Source: Bacillota bacterium (GTDB lineage Bacteria > Bacillota > Clostridia > Christensenellales > Aristaeellaceae). From it: a DNA stretch of 64,000 nt. The notes under the pieces were generated by a model. The model searched no databases, was not told the origin of the DNA, and was given only the letters and a program-made list of their open reading frames with translations. The stretch spans positions 1 to 64,000 of the forward strand of contig JAEZHM010000042.1 of the NCBI GenBank assembly GCA_023416585.1. The letters are read 5' to 3'. The translations under genes were made by a program, and so were the position numbers. Positions 8,284 to 16,339 of the stretch are shown piece by piece; position 1 is the first letter of the stretch, and each line of letters begins with the position of its first letter.

Positions 8284-8865
8284 GGGCGTCAAAAGGGGCC
8301 AGCCACGAAAAATATCCTGCACCCACCAGGAAAAGGCCGCCTCCGCGTCCTTCTCCGTCTGTTCGCCCGGCAAAGGCGCCTCCGCAGAAGAAAGGCTCAG
8401 ACACAGGCTGGGAAAAAGCACACACCACCAATTCTTCCCTTCCCCTTCCCCCAATACGATCCGAAGCGCCTTGTATTCTCCTGCCGGCACCAGCACGCTC
8501 CCATACCATCTGTCAGGAAAGGGGAATACCCCCACCTGTGCCGATACATTGCCTTGGAAGCCTTCCTCCCGTGCAGCGTTAGCAGCTGCATCCTCCAGAT
8601 CCTGCCTGTTTTCCGAAAGATAATCCATCATATCTTCCGCACTATCCTGCCGGGATAGAGCATCCCGCCAGACCATAATCACTTTATCCCGAACGCACAG
8701 TTTGATTCGCTGATTTTCTTCGTCGTCTCCCGCCGCTATGACGTGAAGGCGGATGATTTCTCCGGTTTTCAATGCATTCCGTAATTTTTCTTCTTCAGTC
8801 TGGGCCAGGGCTGTCCGGCTCAGAAACAGCAAAGCCGCCAGCATACAGAAAAACACCCTGCGCAT
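8278..8865 (-). CDS. spoIIR: Stage II sporulation protein R
   Basis: A 195-residue secreted signalling protein. In Bacillus it is made in the forespore under SigF, crosses into the intermembrane space and triggers SpoIIGA to process pro-SigE in the mother cell. It has a signal peptide (residues 1-21, ending TALAQ) and the SpoIIR hallmark IRLHVIAAGDDEENQRIKL at about residues 38-56. GGGAGG stands before the ATG at 8865. It lies between ispE and sleB on the same strand, so this stretch gathers early and late sporulation functions. Confidence 0.95.
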   Translation of the reverse strand: MRRVFFCMLAALLFLSRTALAQTEEEKLRNALKTGEIIRLHVIAAGDDEENQRIKLCVRDKVIMVWRDALSRQDSAEDMMDYLSENRQDLEDAAANAAREEGFQGNVSAQVGVFPFPDRWYGSVLVPAGEYKALRIVLGEGEGKNWWCVLFPSLCLSLSSAEAPLPGEQTEKDAEAAFSWWVQDIFRGWPLLTPV

Positions 8866-8928
8866 GCATAAACCTCCCTAACGGTTTCTGCATACAGGGT
8901 GTCCAAGAGACATATATTTTATGTATAC

Positions 8929-9804
8929 TTACTCTTCCTGAAAAACAATTCCCTCCAGGCAGGTATGGGTCATAAAGCAGGCAGGCCACCGCCTTTTCAG
9001 CGCTCCTAATGCGGAACGTGCGTGTACGGCGCTGGCGAAAACGCCGTATACCGCGGAGCCGCTGCCCGTCATCATGGCCTGTCTGGCCCCCTGAAGGCGA
9101 AGTACCTGTACCGCCACGCGGATCTCCGGGCGCAGCGTTTCGCTGGTGGGCTGCAGCGCGTTGCCCATGGAGCGGCACAGACCACTTAAATCGCCCTGCT
9201 CAAGCGCCAGAATGGCAGACTCAGTATCCGGCTTGGACTCTTGCGGTATCTTTTCCCATTCCAGCGTCGTAAATACCTTTTTGGTACCAAGACCCCGGCA
9301 GGGCTGAACCACCACCAGCCAGAACTGGCGTGCGCAGGAAAGAGGCTCCAGTATTTCTCCGATGCCCCTGGCCCGCATAAGCCCTCCCTGCAGGCAAAAG
9401 GGTACATCCGCCCCCGCCTTGAGGCCGATTTTTCGCAGCTCCTCCATACTTAAGTTCAATCCCCATAATACATTCAGCCCTGCAAGGACTGCGGCGGCAT
9501 CTGCGCTGCCTCCGCCCATGCCTGCGCCAATGGGAATGCTTTTTTGCAGATAGATGTCCGCGCCGTATGTACAGCCTGTGGCTTCCTTCAGCGCCCTGGC
9601 GGCCTTCAGCGCAAGATTATCCTCCGTATCTGGCACCCTGGCCCCCTGGGACAATCGCAGCGTCAGCGCTTCTCCAGGCTGTATGGTAAGGATATCGCAC
9701 AAGGCCACCGACTGCAGCAGCATATCCAGCTGATGGTATCCATCCGGCTGCCTGCCAAGTACGTCAAGTGTCCAGTTGATCTTGGCCCGGGCCATCACCC
9801 GCAT
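8929..9804 (-). CDS. ispE: 4-diphosphocytidyl-2-C-methyl-D-erythritol kinase
   Basis: A 291-residue GHMP-family kinase that phosphorylates CDP-methylerythritol at the 2-hydroxyl in the MEP pathway of isoprenoid synthesis. The N-terminal ARAKINWTLDVLGRQPDGYH and the ATP-binding glycine-rich loop PIGAGMGGGSADAAAVL (about residues 92-108) are diagnostic, as is the C-terminal MMTGSGSAVYG. I use the ATG at 9804, six bases after GGGGGG; an in-frame ATG at 9810 abuts that site. It has its own promoter and shows that the organism uses the MEP route. Confidence 0.95.
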   Translation of the reverse strand: MRVMARAKINWTLDVLGRQPDGYHQLDMLLQSVALCDILTIQPGEALTLRLSQGARVPDTEDNLALKAARALKEATGCTYGADIYLQKSIPIGAGMGGGSADAAAVLAGLNVLWGLNLSMEELRKIGLKAGADVPFCLQGGLMRARGIGEILEPLSCARQFWLVVVQPCRGLGTKKVFTTLEWEKIPQESKPDTESAILALEQGDLSGLCRSMGNALQPTSETLRPEIRVAVQVLRLQGARQAMMTGSGSAVYGVFASAVHARSALGALKRRWPACFMTHTCLEGIVFQEE

Positions 9805-9824
9805 GTCCATCCCCCCTGGGTGCC

Positions 9825-9854
9825 ATTATAACAACTGCATCAGGAAAATGACAA
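9825..9854 (-). promoter_or_regulatory. SigA promoter of ispE
   Basis: On minus, TTGTCA (9849-9854) and TATAAT (9825-9830) are 18 bp apart, a short distance before the ispE start codon. Confidence 0.6.
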
Positions 9855-9910
9855 GTCAATCCCCAAAAAAGGCTCCCGGCAAGAGTCTTTTTACCGGCTC
9901 CTGTTTTCAT

Positions 9911-9933
9911 TACCATACCCTCCATGGTATAAT
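9911..9933 (+). promoter_or_regulatory. Promoter -10 with overlapping inverted repeat (DUF1934 operon)
   Basis: A TATAAT box (9928-9933) lies 30 bp before the DUF1934 start; the -35 region (TTTTCA) is weak. The inverted repeat TACCAT (9911-9916)/ATGGTA (9924-9929) overlaps the -10 and could be an operator, but no partner regulator is identified. Confidence 0.5.
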
Positions 9934-9963
9934 GATAGTATCTACTGGAAAGGGGATGATGCC

Positions 9964-10407
9964 ATGCGTTCACCTTCCATCCCCGTACTGTTGTCCGTCA
10001 CTGGCCAAAGCCAGCAGGACGGCCAGCAGGAGGAGCGAATCCACCTGGTCACCACAGGGCAGCTGCGCAAGACGGAGCAGGGCTTTTCCCTGCATTATGA
10101 CGAGACACAGCCTGACAGCGGCGAGACAAGCCACATCACCCTGGATATGGAAAAGGGAAGCGTCACCATGGTCCGGGACGGCTCCTATGCCACCAGCATG
10201 GTGTTTGAAAAGGGACGGCGCTTTCAGGGCAATTATCACACCCCCATGGGCGATCTGGAAATGGGGATCTATGCTACCCGTGTACAATATTCCGCCAATG
10301 AGCTAAAAGGCGATGTATCTTTGCAATATCAGCTTGACCTGCAGGGCCAGTTTGTGGCCATGCATGAATTAAAGGTGATTTTCGTCAGGCAGGATGCGCC
10401 CTCATGA
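9964..10407 (+). CDS. DUF1934 (YwiB-like) beta-barrel protein
   Basis: A 147-residue protein of the YwiB/DUF1934 lipocalin-like beta-barrel family, function unknown. Visible family traits are the N-terminal PVLLSVTGQSQQDG, the central GEGT-like ETSHITLDMEKGSVTM region, and the barrel-closing pattern GDLEMGIYATRVQYS near residues 95-110. AAAGGGG lies eight bases before the ATG at 9964. Its stop overlaps the next start by four bases (ATGA), so it heads a coupled three-gene run. In Bacillus the homologue is close to argS and pyrG; here pyrG follows but argS does not. Confidence 0.85.
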   Translation: MRSPSIPVLLSVTGQSQQDGQQEERIHLVTTGQLRKTEQGFSLHYDETQPDSGETSHITLDMEKGSVTMVRDGSYATSMVFEKGRRFQGNYHTPMGDLEMGIYATRVQYSANELKGDVSLQYQLDLQGQFVAMHELKVIFVRQDAPS

Positions 10408-10946
10408 CGGATTTGATGCATGACCTTCGCATGGAGGCAGCCGGGCTGTTTGATATTTCAGGATTCCAAAACCGCCCGCCCTTTTTGCGCCGGGCGGAAA
10501 GCGATGATTATCTTCTGTGCAGCGATGCGCCAAGACGGCTTCCTCACCCCGCATGCGCAGCACAGCTTTTTCTTAAGGCCGGGCTGCCCTTAACGGAAAA
10601 AGATGATTTGTGGTTCCTGGATGCGCGGGCCGGAGATTACGCAAAGCTTGATTCCTCCCTGCCTGAGGACATGCCCGAAAAGTTACCGGAAGAAAAGTAC
10701 ATGGATATTTGGGCGCTTTGCCGTATGCTAAGCGAACACCAAAATAATGCAGCCTGCCAGCCCTTATGGGCTGTACGCCAGGCCCTCAAGGCCCTCGAGG
10801 CCGGCGATAAGCAGGTTCTTGCCCTTTCTAACAGCCTGCCGCCCCGCCTTGCGGTGCTGCTTCGCAATAAAGAACCCCTTCCCTCTTTGGCAGGAAAGTT
10901 GCTGGCCCAGTGGCTGAGTGAGAAAATGCGAAAGGAGCCGGTTTGA
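10404..10946 (+). CDS. Conserved-looking hypothetical protein
   Basis: I do not recognise this 180-residue protein. It has no signal peptide or membrane segment, is mildly acidic, and is rich in Leu, Ala and Pro. The C-terminal half (about residues 95-178) reads as amphipathic helices (WALCRMLSEHQ, WAVRQALKALEAGDK, LAGKLLAQWLSEKMRK). It is surely expressed as part of the operon: its ATG overlaps the DUF1934 stop (ATGA) and its TGA overlaps the ATG of the metallo-hydrolase (TGATG). Tight coupling suggests a shared process with its neighbours, but no function can be given. Confidence 0.7.
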   Translation: MTDLMHDLRMEAAGLFDISGFQNRPPFLRRAESDDYLLCSDAPRRLPHPACAAQLFLKAGLPLTEKDDLWFLDARAGDYAKLDSSLPEDMPEKLPEEKYMDIWALCRMLSEHQNNAACQPLWAVRQALKALEAGDKQVLALSNSLPPRLAVLLRNKEPLPSLAGKLLAQWLSEKMRKEPV

Positions 10947-11611
10947 TGATCATCACCTATTACGGACACTCGCTGTTTGCCCTGGAGGCGGCGGATGGGC
11001 ACTCGCTCGTCACCGATCCGTTTGATGCATCCGTGGGCTATTCCATGGGCCATCTGCAGGGAGACGTGGTCACCGTCAGCCATGAGCATCATGACCACAA
11101 CAACACATCCCTGGTGGAAGGAAGCCCTGTTGTGATAAGGGGAGAGGGCGTATATGATCCTCTGCCCAATGTGCGCGTTACCGGCATTCCTTCCTTCCAC
11201 GATGAGGATCAGGGTACACACCGGGGCAGGAACACGCTGTACCTGATAGAGATGGAAGGACTCAGGCTATTGCATCTTGGCGATTTGGGGCACATTCTTG
11301 ACCAGGCAGCCCTGAACGCACTTGGCCGCATCGATATTTTGATGGTGCCGGTGGGCGGCTATTACACCATTGATTCTAATCAGGCGGTTGCATTATGCCA
11401 GGCTCTGAACCCCCGCATCATCCTGCCCATGCACTACCGCACCCAAGAGAGCGGTAGGCTGCCCATTGCAACAGTGGAAGATTTTTTAAAGGCCCTGGAT
11501 GTGTATCCCGTACCCATGCCGCTTTTGCGCGTTACAAAGGAAGACCTGACTGCGCAGCCCCGCGTAGCGCTGCTTACGCCGCGACTCCTGCCGGTATCCT
11601 TTGGGCATTGA
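10946..11611 (+). CDS. Metallo-beta-lactamase fold hydrolase (UlaG/UPF0173 type)
   Basis: A 221-residue metallo-hydrolase. The metal-binding HxHxDH motif appears as SHEHHDHNN (about residue 49), with further ligands in FHDEDQG, HLGDLGH and the late PMHYRT. The short open form resembles the UPF0173/UlaG-like subgroup, whose substrates are mostly unknown. I use the ATG at 10946, eight bases after AAAGGAG; the in-frame TTG one codon earlier overlaps the upstream stop. It is the third member of the coupled DUF1934 operon. Confidence 0.88.
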   Translation: MIITYYGHSLFALEAADGHSLVTDPFDASVGYSMGHLQGDVVTVSHEHHDHNNTSLVEGSPVVIRGEGVYDPLPNVRVTGIPSFHDEDQGTHRGRNTLYLIEMEGLRLLHLGDLGHILDQAALNALGRIDILMVPVGGYYTIDSNQAVALCQALNPRIILPMHYRTQESGRLPIATVEDFLKALDVYPVPMPLLRVTKEDLTAQPRVALLTPRLLPVSFGH

Positions 11612-11651
11612 AATATCTTGCAGTCTGGTTTGGTCACATGGAGGCGACAGG

Positions 11652-12260
11652 ATGGCTGAACGGAAGTTCGACAAAGTATTTGGAGCCGTCATCTGGGGAT
11701 TCATGTTGTTTATTGTCCCCTTTTGCGCGGTCTGGTGGACAGTTTACTCGCTGACGAAGGACGTTACGATGATAAGCATGGGATGTTTCCTGGGAGCGGC
11801 AGCGGGGATTATCTTAAATGTTTTGTTCCTGAAAAAACTGGCTGCCCACCCCTATTCCCAAAAAACATGGGTTTCTATCCTTTTGCTTATGCTGTATTCA
11901 GTAGGCATTTTCGGCTTTTTTATGGGCGTGCCCGTGTTCAATATTCTTGCCGGGATGCTGACAGCGGTGTATATCGGCCGCCAGGCTAAGATACTCGGTC
12001 GGGATAAGGTACATTTCTCCCGGCAGTTAAAACAAACGCAAATTTTGCTTTTCTTTGTTCTTCTTGTCCTATGCGCGGCATCGGCCTATCTTGCCTTGTC
12101 GGATTCCCATACGGCAGCCAACCTGGAAGGCATGTTTTCGTTGGACTTTTCATTGACACAGCCCATGCTGGCAGCCATTATTTTAGCAGGAGGCGCCCTG
12201 CTCCTTGCATTCCAGGCAGCCCTTATAAAGGCGCTGGCTTGTTTTTCCTACCACGGCTGA
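11652..12260 (+). CDS. Multi-pass membrane protein of unknown function
   Basis: A 202-residue protein with about six hydrophobic segments (near residues 12-32, 38-55, 70-110 in two parts, 135-155 and 172-195) and a basic cytoplasmic loop around GRQAKILGRDKVHFSRQLKQ. No domain is recognised. GGAGG precedes the ATG at 11652 by seven bases; an upstream in-frame ATG at 11601 would overlap the preceding gene and lacks such a site. It follows the metallo-hydrolase by 40 bp and precedes pyrG, which has its own promoter. Confidence 0.7.
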   Translation: MAERKFDKVFGAVIWGFMLFIVPFCAVWWTVYSLTKDVTMISMGCFLGAAAGIILNVLFLKKLAAHPYSQKTWVSILLLMLYSVGIFGFFMGVPVFNILAGMLTAVYIGRQAKILGRDKVHFSRQLKQTQILLFFVLLVLCAASAYLALSDSHTAANLEGMFSLDFSLTQPMLAAIILAGGALLLAFQAALIKALACFSYHG

Positions 12261-12318
12261 AGGAAAAGACTGCCGATAAAAAAGATAAAAATGTCCCGTC
12301 TTTCCCCTTGATTTTCCC

Positions 12319-12393
12319 TTGACATGTTCTTACCCGGCTATTACAATATACACATTGCATTTTTCTATTGCCGGCAGCGTCCGCTGGACCGGC
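12319..12393 (+). promoter_or_regulatory. pyrG promoter and leader hairpin
   Basis: TTGACA (12319-12324) and TACAAT (12342-12347) are 17 bp apart. In the leader, GCCGGCAGCG (12370-12379) pairs with CGCTG (12382-12386) and CCGGC (12389-12393), separated by a GA bulge, giving a strong hairpin before the ribosome site AAAAGGAG. This could act as an attenuator, but the following T-run is poor and the initial transcript does not start with the GGGC used for CTP sensing in Bacillus. Confidence 0.65.
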
Positions 12394-12423
12394 GTTTCAT
12401 TATGCGTAAAAGGAGCGTCCCTT

Positions 12424-14019
12424 ATGGCCACGAAATTCGTGTTCGTCACCGGCGGCGTCGTATCCTCTCTGGGCAAAGGCATCACCACAGCTTCTCTGGG
12501 CCGCCTTTTAAAGGCCCGCGGGTTCAAGGTTTCCCTTCAAAAAATGGATCCTTATTATAATGTGGATCCGGGTCTTTTAAGCCCCCTTCAGCACGGCGAA
12601 GCTTTTATTACCGACGACGGCGTCGCTGCCGACCTGGACCTGGGCCATTATGAGCGCTTTACGGATGTACTCTTAACCGGGGAAGCCAGTGTCACCACCG
12701 GCAAAATCCATAAGCTGGTGATGGAGCGGGAACTGCGCGGAGATTACAAGGGCGGCACCGTACAGGTGGTGCCCCATGTGACCAATGAAATCAAGCAGGC
12801 CATTCGGGCCGCTGCCCAAAACAGCAATGCTGACATCGCCCTGGTGGAAATCGGCGGCACAGTTGGCGATATGGAATCAGCCCCCTTCCTGGAGGCCATC
12901 CGGCAGATGCGCTGGGATTTAAATGATCAGGACAGCTGCTTTATCCATGTTACGCTTCTTCCTTATATCTCGGTGGCAGGTGAACTTAAAACAAAGCCCA
13001 CCCAGCACTCAGTAAAAAATTTGCGTTCTATCGGCATCCAGCCGGATGTGATCGTCTGCCGCACGGAAAAGCGCATCACCAGGGAAGCCAAGGAAAAGAT
13101 CGCGCTGTTCTGCAATGTAAAGGCCAGCCATGTGGTTCAAAATGTGGATGTGGATACCCTGTATGAAGTTCCCCTGATGTTGGAGGAGGAAGGCCTGGCC
13201 GATATCGTCTGTGAGCAGCTGGGGCTTGATCATCCCGTAAGCGATATGAGCGTCTGGGAGGCCATGCTGGAACACTACCGTCATCCTGAATCCCAGGTGA
13301 AGGTAGCGCTGGTGGGCAAGTATGTAGCGCTCCACGACGCCTACCTGTCCGTAGCAGAAGCACTCACCCACGCCGGAATCGCTTGGAAGACCGCCGTGAG
13401 CATCGAATGGATCAATTCTGAAAACATCACGGATGATAACGCGGCAACAGTTTTGGGCGGGTATGACTGTATCATCGTCCCCGGCGGTTATGGTGACCGC
13501 GGCGCGGAAGGCATGATTGCCGCCGCGGCTTTCGCAAGGCATAATCGCATACCCTTCCTGGCGATCGGCTTTGGCATGGAACTGGCGGTTGTGGAAGCCT
13601 GCCGGAATTTATTGAATCTTTCCAGCGCCAATTCCGCCGAGGTAAACCCGGAAACGCCCTACCCAGTGGTATATATTCCGGAAAACAGGGTTGGTACCAA
13701 CGGAAACCGCAGCGCTGCGCGCATGGGCTCAAGCACCGTGCTGCTCCAAGACGGGCTGATCAGTTCCCTCTACGGCGGCGATTCAATACGGGAGCGCCAT
13801 GGCAACCGCTATGAGGTGGCTCCCATCTATGTGGGCGCACTGGCGGAAAAAGGCTTCCTGTGCGTTGGCCGTTCTGAAAAAGAAGGATATCCGGAAGCCT
13901 TTGAGGTAAAAGGCCACCCATTCTATGCCGCTGTGCTGTACCACCCCGAGTTCCTTTCCCGCCCTGACCGGGCCCATCCCTTGTTTGCCGGATTCATCCA
14001 CGCCGCGCTTAAAAAATAG
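12424..14019 (+). CDS. pyrG: CTP synthase PyrG with substituted glutaminase nucleophile
   Basis: A 531-residue CTP synthase, which aminates UTP with ATP. The amidoligase domain (residues 1-270) is intact: VVSSLGKGITTASLGRLLKA, the DPYYNVDPG loop, DLDLGHYERF and EIGGTVGDMES with the metal ligands. The class I glutaminase half keeps VPGGYGDRG and the YHPEF histidine and glutamate. But the nucleophile elbow, normally GICLGMQ, reads AIGFGME, with Gly382 (codon 13567-13569) in place of the catalytic cysteine. The usual GGTMRLG region is also altered (GNRSAARMGSS). It should be unable to use glutamine and may depend on free ammonia, or be a paralogue with another role. The ATG at 12424 follows AAAAGGAG. 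Confidence 0.9.
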   Translation: MATKFVFVTGGVVSSLGKGITTASLGRLLKARGFKVSLQKMDPYYNVDPGLLSPLQHGEAFITDDGVAADLDLGHYERFTDVLLTGEASVTTGKIHKLVMERELRGDYKGGTVQVVPHVTNEIKQAIRAAAQNSNADIALVEIGGTVGDMESAPFLEAIRQMRWDLNDQDSCFIHVTLLPYISVAGELKTKPTQHSVKNLRSIGIQPDVIVCRTEKRITREAKEKIALFCNVKASHVVQNVDVDTLYEVPLMLEEEGLADIVCEQLGLDHPVSDMSVWEAMLEHYRHPESQVKVALVGKYVALHDAYLSVAEALTHAGIAWKTAVSIEWINSENITDDNAATVLGGYDCIIVPGGYGDRGAEGMIAAAAFARHNRIPFLAIGFGMELAVVEACRNLLNLSSANSAEVNPETPYPVVYIPENRVGTNGNRSAARMGSSTVLLQDGLISSLYGGDSIRERHGNRYEVAPIYVGALAEKGFLCVGRSEKEGYPEAFEVKGHPFYAAVLYHPEFLSRPDRAHPLFAGFIHAALKK

Positions 14020-14030
14020 CCGCGATAACA

Positions 14031-14068
14031 ATGCCCCCGCTTCCCAATGAAGGATGCGGGGGCATTTG
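14031..14068 (+). terminator. Terminator after pyrG
   Basis: A perfect 10-bp stem, ATGCCCCCGC (14031-14040) with GCGGGGGCAT (14056-14065), is followed by TTGATTGTTT. It lies between convergent genes and may work in both directions. Confidence 0.8.
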
Positions 14069-14080
14069 ATTGTTTGCTGG

Positions 14081-14560
14081 CTACTGAATACCGTCTATCT
14101 TTGTCTTCAAATCGGTTAGCAGCGTCAATAGCTGAGTTTGCGGTTCCTTTGTCTGTTGCCCTGTCTGCAGCCTTAAGTCAAAGGCATCGATCACCGAATA
14201 GATAGAATCAAACACGCTCGAATCCAATATCTGCTGACCGTTTCCCCTAAGCCCCACGTGTATCTCCTGCAGTGTTTGCATGGCATATACATGCTGGCGC
14301 AGCTTGCCCAGCAGATTGGCGGTGTTGGACCCCCCTGTGCGGGACAGGTTGTTGACCTGGGTGATGGCCTGACCGGCTTCGCTGCGCATGCGATCCCGGT
14401 ACAATGCCTGCTCCTTTCCCTCAAACCGCATAGCGTTGCCGCCAATGATACCAAGCACAACCACGGCGATGACCAGCACGATGGAAAGCACTTTGCTCAA
14501 TTGCTGCCTCATGCGCTGTGCGCCGGTATTGCCCCGCATTTGCTGCGAATAACGGTACAT
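14081..14560 (-). CDS. Small membrane-anchored protein of unknown function
   Basis: A 159-residue protein with a basic N-terminus, one membrane segment (about residues 25-45, VLSIVLVIAVVVLGIIGG) and an extracytoplasmic helical domain in which Gln and Leu are frequent (QAITQVNNLSRTG, LRQHVYAMQTLQEIHVGL, QTQLLTLLTDLKTKIDG). AAGGAGGAG six bases before the ATG at 14560 decides the start over an ATG further upstream. No family is recognised. A plausible minus promoter (TTTACC-17-TATAAT, -10 at 14742-14747) would give a leader of about 170 nt. Confidence 0.7.
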   Translation of the reverse strand: MYRYSQQMRGNTGAQRMRQQLSKVLSIVLVIAVVVLGIIGGNAMRFEGKEQALYRDRMRSEAGQAITQVNNLSRTGGSNTANLLGKLRQHVYAMQTLQEIHVGLRGNGQQILDSSVFDSIYSVIDAFDLRLQTGQQTKEPQTQLLTLLTDLKTKIDGIQ

Positions 14561-15053
14561 GGTTCTCCTCCTTAGATTAAACACTGATCTGTTCAGGCAG
14601 CATCCGACACAGCCTATTTTGTCTTACAGGCCTGCGCCTTCATTGAATGATCGCTTACTTGCTAAATCTGGCTATGTCGCCGCACTGCTTCGCTTCTGCC
14701 CATATGCCCCTGTTCGAAAGTAGCATGACAGTTGGTCTTTTATTATACCACAAATCCATCTGGTGGTAAAGTACCCGGAAAAATGCCAGGAGAAACATGG
14801 AAAAGTGGTTTTGGTCCGCCCCATTATCGGCCATTTTTATTAAGCGGGGGAGAATGGCTTCCCATGGGTACAGAATGCATGCAACGGACAATCGTATTTG
14901 ACCATACAACGATTCAGCATGTCCAAAACCTTGCTGCACTATGAATCTGTTCAATAGAAAAGGCCTTCCTTTCGGAAGGCCAAACCAAGCTCAGCAAGTG
15001 CAGTGAACAATATAGCATCGAATAACAAACTTATACTATTCATTATTCATTGT
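14561..15053. other. Intergenic region
   Basis: About 490 bp without a convincing gene. It contains the leader and candidate promoter of the small membrane protein (minus -10 at 14742-14747), the terminator of the alpha/beta hydrolase gene (14957-14981) and part of the heptamer repeat. A 99-codon minus frame at 14655-14954 has no family resemblance and no good ribosome site. Confidence 0.5.
14957..14981 (-). terminator. Terminator of the alpha/beta hydrolase gene
   Basis: Read on minus, GGCCTTCC (14974-14981), loop GAAA, GGAAGGCC (14962-14969), then TTTT. Confidence 0.8.
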
Positions 15054-15073
15054 TCATTGTTCATTGTTCATTG
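15039..15073. repeat. Heptamer tandem repeat (TTCATTG, five units)
   Basis: Five consecutive 7-bp units, TTCATTA followed by four copies of TTCATTG, span the 3' end and stop codon of the hydrolase gene. Because 7 is not a multiple of 3, gain or loss of a unit would change the reading frame of the last few codons. Confidence 0.9.
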
Positions 15074-15890
15074 AATAGCTGTGCACCCTATCCAGCCATT
15101 CCAGCGTATGCGCGCGGAACAGCCCCGCCTGCTCGATTTGCAGGTTGTGCCCGGCCATGTCCAGTATGATGAAGGATGCCCGGGGGTAGTTCTCCAGGAC
15201 GTGCCAGGCGTCATAATAGCCGACGCTTGTATCCTGCCGGCCCAGAAGAATCAACGTCGGGTTGGGATATGGTTTTTCCAGCTTGTCAACGTCAAATGTA
15301 AAGGAGTACCCGTTTTTCCGAAGCCAATCCAAAAAGGGTTTATCCGCAAGCTGTATGCCGGAAAGAATCTCGTCACGGAACCGATGCCATACATCCTGTG
15401 TCTGAACAACATGAACATCCGTAAATTCCTCCGCCTCAGAAGGTGTAAGCCGGGCAAGCAATGATTCATCCCTTTTAAGCACCACCTGCTTGGGCAGCGT
15501 TCGTTTTTCAAAATCCGGCTCAATGGAGGGGCACAAAAGCATTAACCCAGAAACGCGGTCAGGCATGTGCTTTATGATCCCCCTAGCTAAATATCCGCCA
15601 TATGATTCACCGGCCAGCAGGAAGCGTTCGCCGGGGATCACCTCGTCCATAAAAGCTGCCAGTATGTTAAGCATCACATCAGAATTGACAATCCAGGGCG
15701 CGCTCTTCGTTTTTCCCATTCCCGGCAGGTCGATGTAGATTCTTTTATACCCCGGCGTTTCCTGAAAAATGGGCTCAAAACATCCGCTCATCAGGCGATG
15801 GTCCACATGGTAACCATGAATCATCAAAACAGGCTGGCCCTGCCCAACAGATTCATAGTGGATGGTTAAGTTCATGACTGTGCATTCCAT
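15054..15890 (-). CDS. Alpha/beta hydrolase family protein
   Basis: A 278-residue serine hydrolase-like protein. The oxyanion-hole segment MIHGYHVDHRLM (about residue 23), the nucleophile elbow GESYGGY (Ser near residue 95), the acid in LGRQDTSVGY and the histidine in DMAGHNLQIEQ form a complete catalytic set. No signal peptide is seen, so it is probably cytoplasmic. The substrate is unknown. The ATG at 15890 follows GGAAAGGAA. The final residues (SMNNEQ) are encoded by a heptamer repeat. A 14-bp palindrome upstream at 16028-16041 may be an operator. Confidence 0.87.
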   Translation of the reverse strand: MECTVMNLTIHYESVGQGQPVLMIHGYHVDHRLMSGCFEPIFQETPGYKRIYIDLPGMGKTKSAPWIVNSDVMLNILAAFMDEVIPGERFLLAGESYGGYLARGIIKHMPDRVSGLMLLCPSIEPDFEKRTLPKQVVLKRDESLLARLTPSEAEEFTDVHVVQTQDVWHRFRDEILSGIQLADKPFLDWLRKNGYSFTFDVDKLEKPYPNPTLILLGRQDTSVGYYDAWHVLENYPRASFIILDMAGHNLQIEQAGLFRAHTLEWLDRVHSYSMNNEQ

Positions 15891-16027
15891 GGTTTCTTGT
15901 TCCTTTCCCCCAGCATTGCCGGCATTTCGGAGTGTACCAGAATCCCACTATTTGTCAATAATGTATTCGGGAACATCAAGAAATGCACACAATCAAAGTG
16001 AATGGACTTCAAAACTCCCTTTTGCAA

Positions 16028-16041
16028 AAACCGATCGGTTT
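16028..16041. promoter_or_regulatory. 14-bp perfect palindrome, possible TetR-type operator
   Basis: AAACCGATCGGTTT lies upstream of the alpha/beta hydrolase gene and downstream of the TetR and zinc-ribbon genes. It has the form of a TetR-family operator but differs from the palindrome over the tetR promoter. Confidence 0.4.
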
Positions 16042-16052
16042 ACGCAAATAGC

Positions 16053-16085
16053 AACGACCGCCGTTTTCTTTCACCGGCGGTCGTT
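16053..16085 (-). terminator. Hairpin after the zinc-ribbon gene
   Basis: An 11-bp stem, AACGACCGCCG (16053-16063) with CGGCGGTCGTT (16075-16085), lies just past the zinc-ribbon stop on minus. The T-run after it is weak, so termination strength is uncertain. Confidence 0.55.
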
Positions 16086-16099
16086 AAGGATTATGCTTG

Positions 16100-16339
16100 T
16101 CAGCAATTTGCCCATGCCGGCAACTTCTTCATAAGCCTTATAGCCGTCTCCCGGGCAGCCGCCTCATCTAGCCCCTGAGTGTTCATCAGAAATTGGGTGG
16201 TCCCCTCCAGCTTTTCCGGGTAGGACTGCATGGATCCGTCAGGCCGCGCGCAATACAGGCAGTAATCCTTCGTCTCATCCCCCTGGGCAAAATCCTCACG
16301 CTTGGTCATGGGCATCCCGCAGGCAACGCAAATCTTCAT
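16100..16339 (-). CDS. Putative zinc-ribbon protein (Zn_ribbon_2 type)
   Basis: A 79-residue protein with two Cys pairs that could bind one zinc ion: CVACGMP near residue 4 and YCLYCARPDG near residue 27. This pattern (C-x-x-C-G-M-P ... C-x-x-C) is typical of small putative zinc-ribbon proteins often linked to transcription regulators. Function is unknown. GGAGAATGAACC precedes the ATG. Its start overlaps the end of the TetR gene by 44 bp in another frame, so the two are co-transcribed. Confidence 0.85.
   Translation of the reverse strand: MKICVACGMPMTKREDFAQGDETKDYCLYCARPDGSMQSYPEKLEGTTQFLMNTQGLDEAAARETAIRLMKKLPAWANC

Noticed and set aside
14655..14954. 99-codon minus frame in the intergenic region
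   Set aside because: No ribosome site, no family resemblance, and it overlaps a likely promoter.
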